Below are positions 1 to 10,800 of a stretch of DNA of 64,000 nt, one piece after another. The stretch's first letter is position 1; every line of letters begins with the position of its first letter. The DNA is from Pisaster brevispinus. Lineage: Eukaryota; Echinodermata; Asteroidea; Forcipulatida; Asteriidae. The stretch spans positions 16,489,558 through 16,553,557 of the forward strand of contig JAMKCF010000008.1 of assembly GCA_023634235.1 (NCBI GenBank), written 5' to 3'. Both the position numbers and the translations under genes were made by a program. The notes under the pieces are model-generated. The model searched no databases, was not told where the DNA came from, and saw nothing but the letters and a program-made list of their open reading frames with translations.

Positions 1-2197
1 TTGCTTAAACAGAAACTTGTTAGGCAACAATTTCTACTAAAGCAAATCCATGGAATTGGGCAAAGGCAACAGAGAGCAACTCGATGCAACGAATTTGCTT
101 ATGGGAATTTGATGTAGTATCACGTTAAAGTGAAATTTCCATAAGCCATTGGCTGCAGTTAAATTCTTATGACGTTGACTGCATGATCACACGTTGTTAT
201 TAAAGCGTGTGTTTAGTTTGATGTAACAGTACTTGACAGGTTTTCTAACCAAATGTTTGAAACTATGTCAGTCACGAATTATTCCATTTATGATATTTAA
301 TTTATTGTCACAAATACACACATTTGACTGAGGACGCTGGCACTTAATTTTCAACAGAGATGTGTTGGGTGTATGTATCTAAGTGCTACGTACCAAATCA
401 GGAATTTAGAACAAACGAGGTCCACACTTATATGGGCTTTAATCGATTCTTAATAAGGAACCACTACCACTATGAAGATTAATTTTTACACAGGTTTCAC
501 TGTAAATACCAGAAAGTTTACACATATCTGCAAGTCTCACTGTGGTGCTAGTACCAATCAAAAATATCTTACCAGAAATAATATTTTAAGTGACGAGCTA
601 TAAAAAAGCAAAGTGACGAAAGTTTTGAGAAGACACAAGCACTCACAGAACCTTATCCGTATCCACTTTGCGGGGTCCTGCTCTTGTTGTTCTGTTATTC
701 CCTTTTATAAAGAATTCCCTTGTTGGGTCCAGGTTGAACAAAGATTTCCCTCGTGGGGTCCATATTCATTGTAAAAAAAGACCCTAGTACTCCCGTATGC
801 TCACAACTTCACACACACAGCTGTGTGTTGCATTCACTTCATGGATATTCCTTGATAATGTGCTACCATATTATTCTGCTCTGTAAAAAAAATTGTGTGG
901 ACGTGTGTATGGGGCGTACTTTCTGGTCGTCTTCAGCACAACCGTCTTTAGCACAAACTGATCGAAACGTTGAGTTGTCAGTGCTTTTCGGACCAACTTA
1001 TTATCTCGTCAGTAAGACTTTTTTTTATACCAGTTCACGTAGGACATGCATAGTTTTACCGCACCAAGATATAAATAGAAGATCTACGCTTCCGTGCGTT
1101 TCAATATTTACAATACCATTGTTTATGTTTTCTCTTCACAGTTAGCGACAATTTGACTGTCTGCAACCCAGCGAAAGTATTTTCCTGCGTCCGCCATTTT
1201 TCACGTAAGAACTGTTTTCCCCCTCATATTGTCACCTCCTTTAAACCCACTGTTTAAAAAAAAAGTTCTCTTAATTAGAACTACGCAAGCAATGGAAAGT
1301 TGCCTGGCAATGTCTGCTGCCACCTAGTGATCCAAAGTTTATAATTGGACTAAATATAACATTTCGAAGGAAACTTAGATATGGAGACCAGTGAGTGGTT
1401 TTCGTTTGGCTTGAGTGCGGGTGTGGTCCAATTCCCTGCCCTTGGAAAAAGATACTTTCAATCCACCTTGCTATGGCTTTGTTGTGGCATTTCCATTTCC
1501 TTAGGACACCTACTTGTTCAACTTTCTCAACCTATCCCCTCCAAAGAAAACTCCTGGCTGTGCCGAGTCATACAATGTTCGTGAATACACAGAATTTACC
1601 ATCTCGACACAATTACGTTGCGTGCAATATGCGAGAACCCTTGCCCCCCCCCCGCTCTTTAACCCTCCCCCCGTTTGAAAATGAACAAATTTATGGTTCG
1701 ATAAGCAAGAGGCTCCCAAAATTACGTCTATGCCCAATTTGCCCACCCCCCCCCCCCTTCCCCAAGGACAGTGTCTATGTGCCACTGGTGGCCGGGTAGA
1801 TGGCTGGAAAGAGTAGGTCTATCTGTAATCTTACACTGCAAAAATTGGGGTGTTTTTGTCACCATGAGTATAATATCACATATTATAAATACGCATGAGA
1901 GAATTAAATTTTTACAGGGTTTTAAAATAACACAAAAACAATTGTGTTTGGCAGATATTTCGGCAATTGTTTTAACACTCTATTTTGATTCTTTTTTGGT
2001 ATCTATAATGTGACAACACCCATGGTGTTAATTTTAGCACCCCATTTTTTGCAGTGTAAAGAAACGTGCCCGACCCAGGATTTTCAGTGCCCCCCCCCAT
2101 CAAGTCTCTCAACAATTCACCCAAAGTCAAGTCTAAAAGCAGACTTTTGCCGAGATGCACCTATAATTACTCCACATTTAAGTTAATTCATTTTAAG
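1..2197. other. Intergenic or far-upstream region, no gene recognised
   Basis: I see no exon here that matches a known family. Open frames at 753-1145 and 1381-1799 are low in complexity or start at non-ATG codons and have no recognisable domain. Poly-C runs lie near 1640-1760 and 2092. The DEG/ENaC gene that ends at 4262 must have upstream exons, but none could be picked out in this stretch, so they are either very diverged or outside the window. Confidence 0.5.
1289..1345. repeat. Partial copy of the 'GCTGCCACCTAG' palindromic MITE
   Basis: The core TCTGCTGCCACCTAGTGATC matches one end of the palindromic elements at 17109-17229 and 43029-43173. Only one arm is recognisable, so this is probably a truncated or decayed copy. 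Confidence 0.5.
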
Positions 2198-2310
2198 ATG
2201 GCTTCGCTCGCAGTTGTACGTTTGCTTTCCGCAGCACTGAGGAGCAGCATACACGAAATCTCGCCACGATCCTTCTATCAACAGAAAATTAGTAGTTTAT
2301 TTAGGAGTAA
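2198..2310 (+). CDS. Candidate 5' exon of an unidentified, possibly mitochondrial, protein
   Basis: An ATG in the context TTTTAAGATGGCTTC opens a frame of about 37 residues, rich in Arg, Ser, Leu and Ala and without acidic residues until position 19, as in a mitochondrial presequence (starts MASLAVVRLLSAALRSSIHE). A GTAAGT donor-like site follows at about 2309. I do not recognise the protein and found no matching downstream exon before the DEG/ENaC exons. It could also be a chance frame. Low confidence. Confidence 0.2.
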
Positions 2311-2501
2311 GTGTTCGATATGAATCCAAATGTAAATAAAAACTGTGTTACATTTATTAACACGAAAAATTCAAACCGTTGAAAAATTGTATTGGACAAA
2401 CACTATAATCGCAAATTGTAAATCTGTCAAAAGATTCCCCAGCAAAGCGAACTAAACGAAAGCCTAACACTAACAGCGGTGTGGTTCCCCCTGGTTTATA
2501 G

Positions 2502-4262
2502 ATACGATTAATGTTAAAGACGAGTGCGACTGTCCTGTCACGTGTTCATCAACCACATACTCAAGCACCCTCTCTCACTCCCGCATGCCTTCGATGTTTT
2601 ACAGCCACAAACTGGCAATAGACTACATGGATACCCTGGGGGTGGCGGTGGAAGATGACTATTTCCTGTGAGTATTTTAGTGTGGCACGATTTTTTTCTT
2701 CTTCAAAAATCCCTCATAGTAGCCTGTTATTAAAACACATTGAAATAAAAAGCCCGCTGCTAAAATAATAGGATTTGAGCTGTCTCTACCGGATAAGGTC
2801 GTTGGTCTAGCTGTGAGACATCTGATCTAGAATTGACAAGGATCATGGGTTGGAATCCCACCTTATGAGTAGTGTATGTGGATTTGTTTTCGCCGGATTC
2901 GGGAAAGTACCGAGTATACAGTGCTTCACACACACTGTGTAGGGCAAAAACACAATTAAGACATGAATAAATTAATTTAAAGTGAACTATTCAGTTTTAA
3001 TATAAGTTTCCTGTGAGTTGATTTTTTGACAGGGTAGGCTCCCTTACCAGAAGTTAAACCATCGCGATCTAGTCTCCTCTCCAGCAGCGACTGTGGCGAT
3101 TCTTAATCTGGGCACCTAAAATCAAAGCACGGATCATAAATTTTGTTTCCCACTCATTTTAGAAAAACTACGAAACTAGGCCAGATGGACATTGTATCAG
3201 TATACACTTTATTGTTGTTAAGCCAGCCAGACAGGAAAAATTCTCTCCAGCAGTGACTGTGGCAATTCTTAATATGTACACCTTAAATCAAAGAACAGAT
3301 CAGTCATTATCAGAAGTTTCATTTCCCGCCTATACTGGAAAAACTATACGAAACTAGGCTATGTGCATTGTATCAGTACTCTTGTAGCTTAGCCTAACAG
3401 GGATTTTTTTTTTTCATTTCCAAGGACTAACTCAGCGATGCTCCAGCTGTATTTTGAAGAAATGGCAACCGAAAAGGTCACCCAACGAGAAGCCTACACT
3501 TTCTTTGCATTTTTATGTAAGTTTTGATCCCCTTCAGGACTTATGTCCACGCTTAAAGGGACACGTTGCCTTGGATTGGGCACTTTGGGCTATACAAAAA
3601 AGGGTTTTGTTATGAAATTAATACAGTTGGAAAGATGTTTTGAAAGTAGAATATAATAATCCACAAAAATATGTCTCGAAATTTTGTGGTTTTCCTTTTA
3701 CTTAGTGAAATAACACGGTTGTTGGAAAGATTGGTCCAAAAGTTTACACAGGATGTTGGGAAGCGCCTTGATCAAGCAACTAACAAAGAACGGGAACGAT
3801 AACTGAGACAATAGTAAACAACTGAATTTTGTTGATGTATTTAGAAAAAAGAAGGTGACTTTTGACCTTTTGCTTGATGTCTTCAAAGAGACCTGACAAG
3901 ACCACCACTCCACCAAACCCAATGCGAAAAGTCATGGTCTTTTGACCCGCGTCCCGAAACTAAGGCTGTGTCCAAATTGATGGCTACAGCTACTGCTACG
4001 GTTACGGCTGTTGCGAAGGCTTTTAGTAAGGACGTACAACGCATGATGACGCATAAAGCAAGCCGTAGCCGTAACTTTAGCTGATTTCGGACAAGGCTTT
4101 CCTCGATGCAAGTAACTTGGCTTTCATTATATTGTGTCTGGTTTTCCCGCAGGTAACATTGGAGGCTCCATGGGCTTATGGCTGGGAGGTAGTATTTTGA
4201 CTTTAATTGAAGTATTTGACCACATATTCCAGACTGCGTTTATTGAGAAAGCGACTAATTAA
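2502..4262 (+). CDS. DEG/ENaC-family sodium channel, C-terminal three exons (acid-sensing/degenerin type), partial
   Basis: Three exons can be joined in frame: 2502-2667, 3425-3516 and 4153-4262, with GT/AG boundaries and stop TAA at 4260-4262. The first encodes the Cys-rich end of the extracellular domain (CDCPVTC, then a TYSSTLS stretch), matching the CxCPxxC...Y...LS signature of the amiloride-sensitive channel family. The second encodes the wrist segment before TM2 (LQLYFEEM...REAYTFFAFL). The third encodes TM2 with GGSMGLWLGGSILTLIEVFD, where GGS sits at the G-x-S selectivity filter, and a short cytosolic tail. Family members are trimeric plasma membrane Na+ channels gated by protons, peptides or force. 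The N-terminus, TM1 and most of the extracellular domain are not visible, so subtype and ligand cannot be assigned. The stop codon overlaps an AATAAA (4261-4266), so the real polyadenylation site is probably further on. Confidence 0.85.
2786..2975. repeat. tRNA-derived SINE-like repeat
   Basis: This contains a tRNA-like head with a B-box-like GGTTGGAATCCC, followed by a body sharing the TACAGTGCTT and CACACA/GTGTA segments with a second copy at about 10665-10870. It lies inside a DEG/ENaC intron. Family name unknown to me. Confidence 0.5.
3553..3712. repeat. Half-copy of the 'GACACGTTGCCTTGGAT' palindromic MITE
   Basis: It begins TTAAAGGGACACGTTGCCTT and runs to GTGGTTTTCCTTTTACTTAG. The same sequence in two opposed arms forms the element at 28735-29015. 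Only one arm is present here. It sits in the last DEG/ENaC intron. Confidence 0.65.
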
Positions 4263-5195
4263 TAAAGCGGAATTAATAAACAATTATAAGTTATCCAAAG
4301 AATATTATATTAATTATGCAAACAAAGGAGTTAGGCCTAATAACAATGCATGGCATTTTTGCCACCTCATCTTTGACGATGTTAATCAAGCTTTACTATT
4401 TTTCTCAATTAACAGTCAATTGTTTAGAAATGATAGTCTCTTCTGTACCAAAAAAAAAGATAAACCGCGTTATACTAACGACTCACAGGAGTGACAAGTT
4501 GTTCTCCCAGTTGCACAGCCCTCACCGATTTGAACGTCCTAGATATCATATATAGACTGCACCACCCACATAGCATGGGGAAGTTCCCATGTTTTTATGG
4601 GCTGGGATAAAATCTTCCCGTACAACATCTGCCACATGCCCCAGCGTGAGTTTCGACACATCTCAGCCAACTCTCTGACAAAGTGAATTCAGGCTGTGCC
4701 CTGATGTCTGGCAATTGAGCAGCTTTGCAGTCCCCCCCCCCCCCTGCCACCCACACCACCAATTAAAGTTGTCTCCCAATACAGGTAGCCTAAACTCGAC
4801 CTGTACCTAATAAGTTTTGCACCGTCATGCCAGTATGGTTTGCCTTTACCGGGCAGGTGTGGCAGGAGATTATGTACCCCCGCATACGGCGAACTGTGTA
4901 CTAACTTCATCTGATAGCGCACTCTTTTGAATCGACCTCATTCACCCCATGTTAATCTCCCACGGGGGACAGAATTTCTGGGAGACAGGTTTGTCGAGGT
5001 TACTAGCACTGGACAGAATCTCCGGCATTCCCTGTGTACCGTCATGTTTAAGAGCTGTGAAGTAGAGGACACGTACAACATTAGTGTTTTCTTCGGTAGA
5101 GCGCATGCACCCGGTACATGGTAAAACAATCATGACAGTTTGTCGGGTGTGGACTTAAAGAGAGGCTTGTTCTCGTCCTGGTACAATACACGTTA

Positions 5196-5384
5196 ATAGG
5201 GGCTGTGTCGTTGTGATCAAAGCAGACCTGCAGCAGTACGGCACATGGAATAATCAACTCTCACCCAGTGCACACCCCCCCCCCCCATAGATTGATAGGG
5301 GAGGCGTGCAGTAACTGGGTGAAAGTTCATAAGTCCATGTACAGCCATAGACCTGCTTTGATCACGACGACAAAGCCCCTATAT
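5196..5384. repeat. Palindromic MITE with 'TAGGGGCTGTGTCGTTGTGA' ends
   Basis: The left arm (AATAGGGGCTGTGTCG...GATCAAAGCAGACCTG) is matched in inverse by the right arm (AGACCTGCTTTGATCACGACG...GCCCCTAT). The arms are about 70 bp, separated by a poly-C centre. One arm of the same family recurs at 26413-26475. Confidence 0.75.
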
Positions 5385-6718
5385 TATTATTTCAGCTGTA
5401 AAACTTTTACTATTTTTTATCATCCTTGGCTAATAGCAATCCGTGCTAACTGAAAAAACATCGACAGAGATGCTCCACTTTTCTTTGGTTGAAAAGTTTT
5501 AAAATTATGTATCAATAGGAGAATATAATATTAAGGCATTGTATACAAATCCCTCAATATGGACATGCGCGCTGTTGTTACTTGCAAAGCTAGTGTGTAT
5601 AGCACCCTCTCTCGATTAATAATATTGTTGTTTGTATCCAATAATGGCTGCCGATTTTTAGTTCAGTCGCATGCTGTAGAAATAAAGAGTATGATATTCC
5701 CTAGAGAAATGTGTCAATGACTGCAACACGCACATTATCAGATATCGAAGCTAACTTGAGGTGTACGACTAACACGACGAGCCGGCATCCTTGTTGTAGG
5801 CCTACGAGAACGACATGATTGATGCTAAGGGAACGTTGTACTGGCAAAGAATCTGTCAAGTGTGATGACATTAAAACCAGAGAAGTCCCGAGTTCGAAAC
5901 GGCAGCAAAGAATATGGAAATAAAGATGTGATTCGGTCGTAATACGTAAAACATGTAGGCCTATACCTGCCACACTCAAAAAGCATCACTGAGTGCTTGC
6001 TATATTTTGTAGGGCTTATGTTCTTTCTTTCTTTTTTTCACGCTGGGAATTAATATCACGTGACCTACAATCATCCCTAACATTTTATGTCTGTGTTTTT
6101 TAACCTCTCTGTCTCTGGTGTCATTTATTTCCACTTGACTGTTTTCGTTTCACTAGTAATATACGAGGAGTGGAAGTTGTGTTTTATTTAGCTTTCGAGA
6201 AGGGTTCTGTCGGGGTAGAAACGTCATCGGGCCATTTTTTGCATTCAGTTTTATCGGACAATCGTGTATTGACTTTTTGACCACGGAAATTGAAAACAAA
6301 AATTAGCACGTGTCTACTTCTCTTGTAATGCATAATGTAGTTATTAATTTGCAAAAACACTGTCATCTTCAGTTTTCAGAGCATAGGCCTATTCTTACCG
6401 TCATTCAAGTACCTTTGTCTCCTTGTGTCATAGTGCTAGCTTGCCCCTAACTGTTCGGCTTGCCCCTCCCCCCTCACTAGTTTTCCCCTTGTTGAAACGT
6501 GAACTTTTGAGACCACAATTTACCAGAATAGCGTCATTTTAATAAGCTTTACCAAACTAACGATTCCAAGTAGGGTCTATAGCCTATAGTCGGTCCAATT
6601 ATGGGCTATCAAGTGGGACCAACAATGGGTTGCATGGGTCCCAGTTTAAGTCCGCCGGTGCCAATTAGGTCCCAACTTGGGTTTGCCCATAATGGGCTTA
6701 CCCATTCTAATTGCTTGA

Positions 6719-6755
6719 TCGACTGATTGATTGATTGACTGATTGATTAATTGGC
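6719..6755. repeat. Degenerate GATT simple repeat
   Basis: A short run of GATT/GACT tetranucleotides with interruptions. Confidence 0.7.
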
Positions 6756-7068
6756 GAGAAGTGCCCCGCCCTTCGAAAATGGTGTACCCCTATGTGGTGC
6801 AACCCCTATAAAAATGATCCTCTATTTCGTTGATGGGAGTCAGTACTGTAACTGCACACTGGAGGAGTACCGTAAATTTACCCTCGAATCTTAACCCGGC
6901 CATGCTCGGGAAATACACTTGTACCAGCCTAGAGCAGCGGCCCTTGAATGAAACTTTGTCCAGGCTCCCCAAGGCCAAGGCCGCCAGGCTAATTAAAGGC
7001 AGAAATCGAGGCACTACCACCGTAATGCCGTACGGTGGTAAAGCAGCGGGAGGATCGAATATTTAGGA

Positions 7069-7543
7069 AGGGTGCACCACACTGAATAGGCCATTCAGGC
7101 GCCTGGGCAAATTATCATTTGTAAACCCACATAATCTTTTTAATTATACGGTTTTTGGGTTCATGCAATTAATAGAATGTGTAATGGTAAGAATCTATCA
7201 CAACCTAGATGTTTTGTTTTCAACTTTTGGGGAGATTTGCTAAATTTAGGTTTTAAAGTTGGTTCTATTTGGCTTGTGATTCGGAGGAGTGCCAGATGAA
7301 AACTGGCAGCGAGTCGGTTTGGGAAAAAACACATTTTCGGGGGTGTTTTTTTCGAGGGTAGTTAGCCAAAATTCCAAACGACTGACCTACCAAAAATTGA
7401 AAAAAAATCTGAAGTTTAGCTGTCTGGAAATAAATTTGATTGGTTTTCAAGAGGCTGAGAGACTTTAAATATTGTTTGAGTATTGTTGAATATTAAGCAT
7501 TTAGCGTTGGTTACTACGGGAGTTTAGTGGTGTGCATGCACCC
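7069..7543. repeat. Decayed copy of the long 'GGGTGCACCACACT' palindromic element
   Basis: The left end GGGTGCACCACACTGAATAG and inner words (ATGCAATTAATAGAATGTGTAA; TTTTGGGGAGA; GGTTTTCAAGAGGCTGAGAG) match the 711-bp element at 40269-40979. The order is shortened and the right end (GTGCATGCACCC) is altered. It lies about 270 bp upstream of the PGLS start codon. Confidence 0.65.
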
Positions 7544-7808
7544 GGGATTCTTGATAAAAGGCGCCCTCTCACGTTGATAAAAGAATGCTGAGTGGTTAAC
7601 TGACTTGTTTCAGTCAATGGAATGCCAATAATAATGCGGGTACCAGTCTTTCTAATTCTTTCAAGAAGTCAACTTCCGTGTGTTCAATAATTTATTGTGT
7701 CGTCGGCTCTCTAGTTTTGAGATAATTTTACATAATTATTGGGATTTATTTGAGCAGAGTTAAGAAAAAAGCGACAAGCAGTCAAAAAAACTACTTTTCT
7801 CCACCATA

Positions 7809-10800
7809 ATGGCGTCAAGGAAAGTTCATGTACTTCAAACCGAAGACGTCCCTTCCGCGGTGTGTGACTTCGTTGCCGAGCAGAGCAAGTCGGCCGTGCG
7901 GGAAAGAGGTGCATTTTATCTGGGTGTTTCCGGTGGTAGCGTAGCCAAGTTTATGATCGAAGGATTGCCGAAGATTCAAGACTTGGAGTGGGGTAAATGG
8001 CACGTATTCTTCTGCGATGAGAGACTTGTGCCATTTGATGATGGAGACAGCACGTATAGGATTTACAGGGTAGTTTATCAACCATTTCGTTGTTCGTTGT
8101 TGTGATTCTGTAAAAAAAAAAAAAGTAATAGAATAAAAATTAGTAATACTGTGACTAAGTCTTTTTGTATCAATCAATTCAATCATTCATTGTCATTGAT
8201 TTGAATTTTTATTTTTCAGTTTCTTTTGAAAATGGATGAAACTACTGCTTTTTCCATTTCATATAAATGTCCTGCCATTTTACTTCAGGTTTCTGGCACC
8301 GGCTTTTTTTTAAGATAAACAAAATTTTCGGCTTTATATTGTTTAGTTTTAGCAATCGGTTTACTAAAAACTAGTAAAAGAAAGCCGGTGCCAGCTGAAT
8401 TATTCACTGCCTTTATTTTAAGTTAATGGCAATGGGAAGAATTGTGTCAAATTGTGTACTATATGAGCTACAGCTCGCCCTTACACTAAGTCACTAGCCC
8501 ACTGACACTGTTTTGTAAAAACTACTTTTGGCTAGTTGTATTTCTATTCCTAGAAGTTAGAACTATGACTAAGAGTTGACTATGACTAGTACGAGGTTTG
8601 TTCCGCCATGGTTCCGCTATCGTCTCCACGTGGAAAGGATAGCGGAACGAAGCTCATAGTTCTAGGAGTAGGAGTGCCTTTCTCTATGGTAGTACATGTA
8701 GTATAAAGTACAATTTCTCGACTTCCCCTTTTGGTTACTAAAAACTGTGCCTGCAACCCCCTTGTTTGTCATGCCCAATATTTCTTCCTTTTCAGATGTA
8801 AACATAAAGGAAAAACATATTGTTAAATTATCTTTAGTGTGTGAATGTAATGTAATCTAACCATTAAACTGGTTCCAGAATCGCCACCATTATTTTATCA
8901 CAATGATGGATGACAATGCATGCTTGAAATGTGGGCTACTAAAACTACCTTGGGGCAAGTATTTCGCCTGTATTTAGCCAGTTGACTAGCCAGGTAGTCT
9001 TTGCTTTAACCTTTTAAGCACAAGGCCCTAGGGCATTGTTATGTATAATTTGTTATACATTTTGTATGGCGGGGTAGTCTATGGTTGAGAGTATAGTGAT
9101 GTTATTTGATTTGACATATTTCATTTATTTATGCTCTTTAGAATGCAAAACAAGTGAATTAATTGTATAACTATGTACAAGGGGGAAGGACAAATTTTAA
9201 CCTTTGTTGTTTCATCGTTACTGTTCTTGGTCTATGACTGTTGGGAGGATCGAGGGTTAAAATCATCGTAACTAGTCTGGAACTAGACCAAATAGGCTTA
9301 CTCACTGACTTTTGCTTAGGATTTTGTTTCCTGATTCCTGAAGAAGAAAAAAATTATGTGAATTTCAAATATAATTGTTTTATTTAGAATCTTAAATTTT
9401 GAGAGTAGAGAACACCATGACATTTTGTTATTAAATCCCCTTTCTCTTTTTTGTTATTTCCACCATCCAATGTTTTTAATCCCACTTGTCTTTTTTTTCT
9501 TCTTCTTTTTTCAGGAACTTATTGGGAAAGTCAATCTACCGGAGGGTCAACTCTATGCAATTAACCCTTCACTCTCAGTGAGTGACGCAGCCAAGGACTA
9601 TGCTACAAAACTAAACGCCATTCCAAAGGGTCCAGATGGCATGCCAGTATTTGATCTCCTTGTACTGGGTATGGGACCAGATGGCCACACATGTTCACTC
9701 TTCCCTGGACATAAGTTGTTAGAGGTAATGGGATTGTTCAGTTCGTTCCCTTTTTAGAACAAGCAGATGTTATGGGTATCCATGTCTTGGAAAGTTTATG
9801 AACAGAAGATGATCTAAAATGCTCCTCGTAAGAAAACCTCAATAATCGGGTTTGATCTAAACATCAATTTTACAGACCTGTCATGATTTTGTGCCATGAA
9901 GGTTTCAGGAACAGAACCGTGTAAATAATAGACTGCGGCACACCCACCATTACGTCTTAGGGGGTGGGCTAAAAATATAATTGATGGGGTCCAGGGGCCT
10001 GCTTGATGCCCCCCCCCCCAGGACGTAATTGTGGGTGTGTCGTTGTCTACTATTTACACACAAATGTACACGGTTCCCTGAGAACTGGTCCCTCACTTCT
10101 AACATGTCTAAGATGGAGAAGTCTCCTGGGTATGCTGGGTATGGCCCTGACCTGAGCAAGGTAATGGAAGCGATCTGCAAACACTGTCTGAAGGTTGCAG
10201 GGCTTTGCACCCATCACCTGGAGCTTGCCGCTAGCCCTAATACTGTGGGATACCACATCGATCTCAGCCTGATGTCAGAGTTAAGATGTCTCTCCTTCAT
10301 AAACATGCTGAACTGGGACACCGGCTTGGTCAGCGCTGAGGAGCTGCGTTCCTTGCATAAGATCTGGGCCCAATCTCATAGAGCTGCTTAAGCAGAAAAT
10401 ATTGCTGCTTAACATTTTTCTGCTTAACAGAAATGAGCAGGGTACCAGTCACAAATTGTACACGTGACACGGTAGTTTAGCTGGTAACCTTATTCTGTTA
10501 AGCATCATTTTGTTGATGCTTAAGCAGCTCTATGAAATTGGGCCCAGGCATTAGATCACTGGGCAGGCTCAAGCTGCCGTATGGCCTCGACTTTTTTTTA
10601 AAAAACAAATAGTATTTTTTATTCCTGATACAATATTGAAATAAATTTTGTGGTACCGGCTGCCAATTGCAGGATTCAAACTGCCCTCTTGCCGTTGGGC
10701 ATGCTCGGTAGTCTAACGCTTAAAAGACATCTGCTCTAGAATGCATGGTCAAAATTCACCTGACTGGCATGGGACTGTGTATTTCCCCCCCTCCCGAATG

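Larger units (their letters stand above)
4263..7808. other. Intergenic region between DEG/ENaC and PGLS, repeats only
   Basis: No gene is recognised. Contents are a palindromic MITE (5196-5384), a poly-C run at 4734-4744, a degenerate GATT simple repeat (about 6719-6755), a stretch at 6590-6710 with repeated TGGGACC/AATGGG words in both orientations, and a rearranged long palindromic element (7069-7543). The 78-residue frame at 6830-7066 overlaps an equally long frame on the other strand and matches nothing I know. Confidence 0.6.

Noticed and set aside
753..1145. 130-codon plus-strand frame
   Set aside because: It begins at GTG, has no domain, no splice context and AT-rich random-looking composition.
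6790..7066. 78-codon plus frame overlapping a 76-codon minus frame
   Set aside because: Both strands are open over the same stretch, with no motif and no start context. Likely chance.
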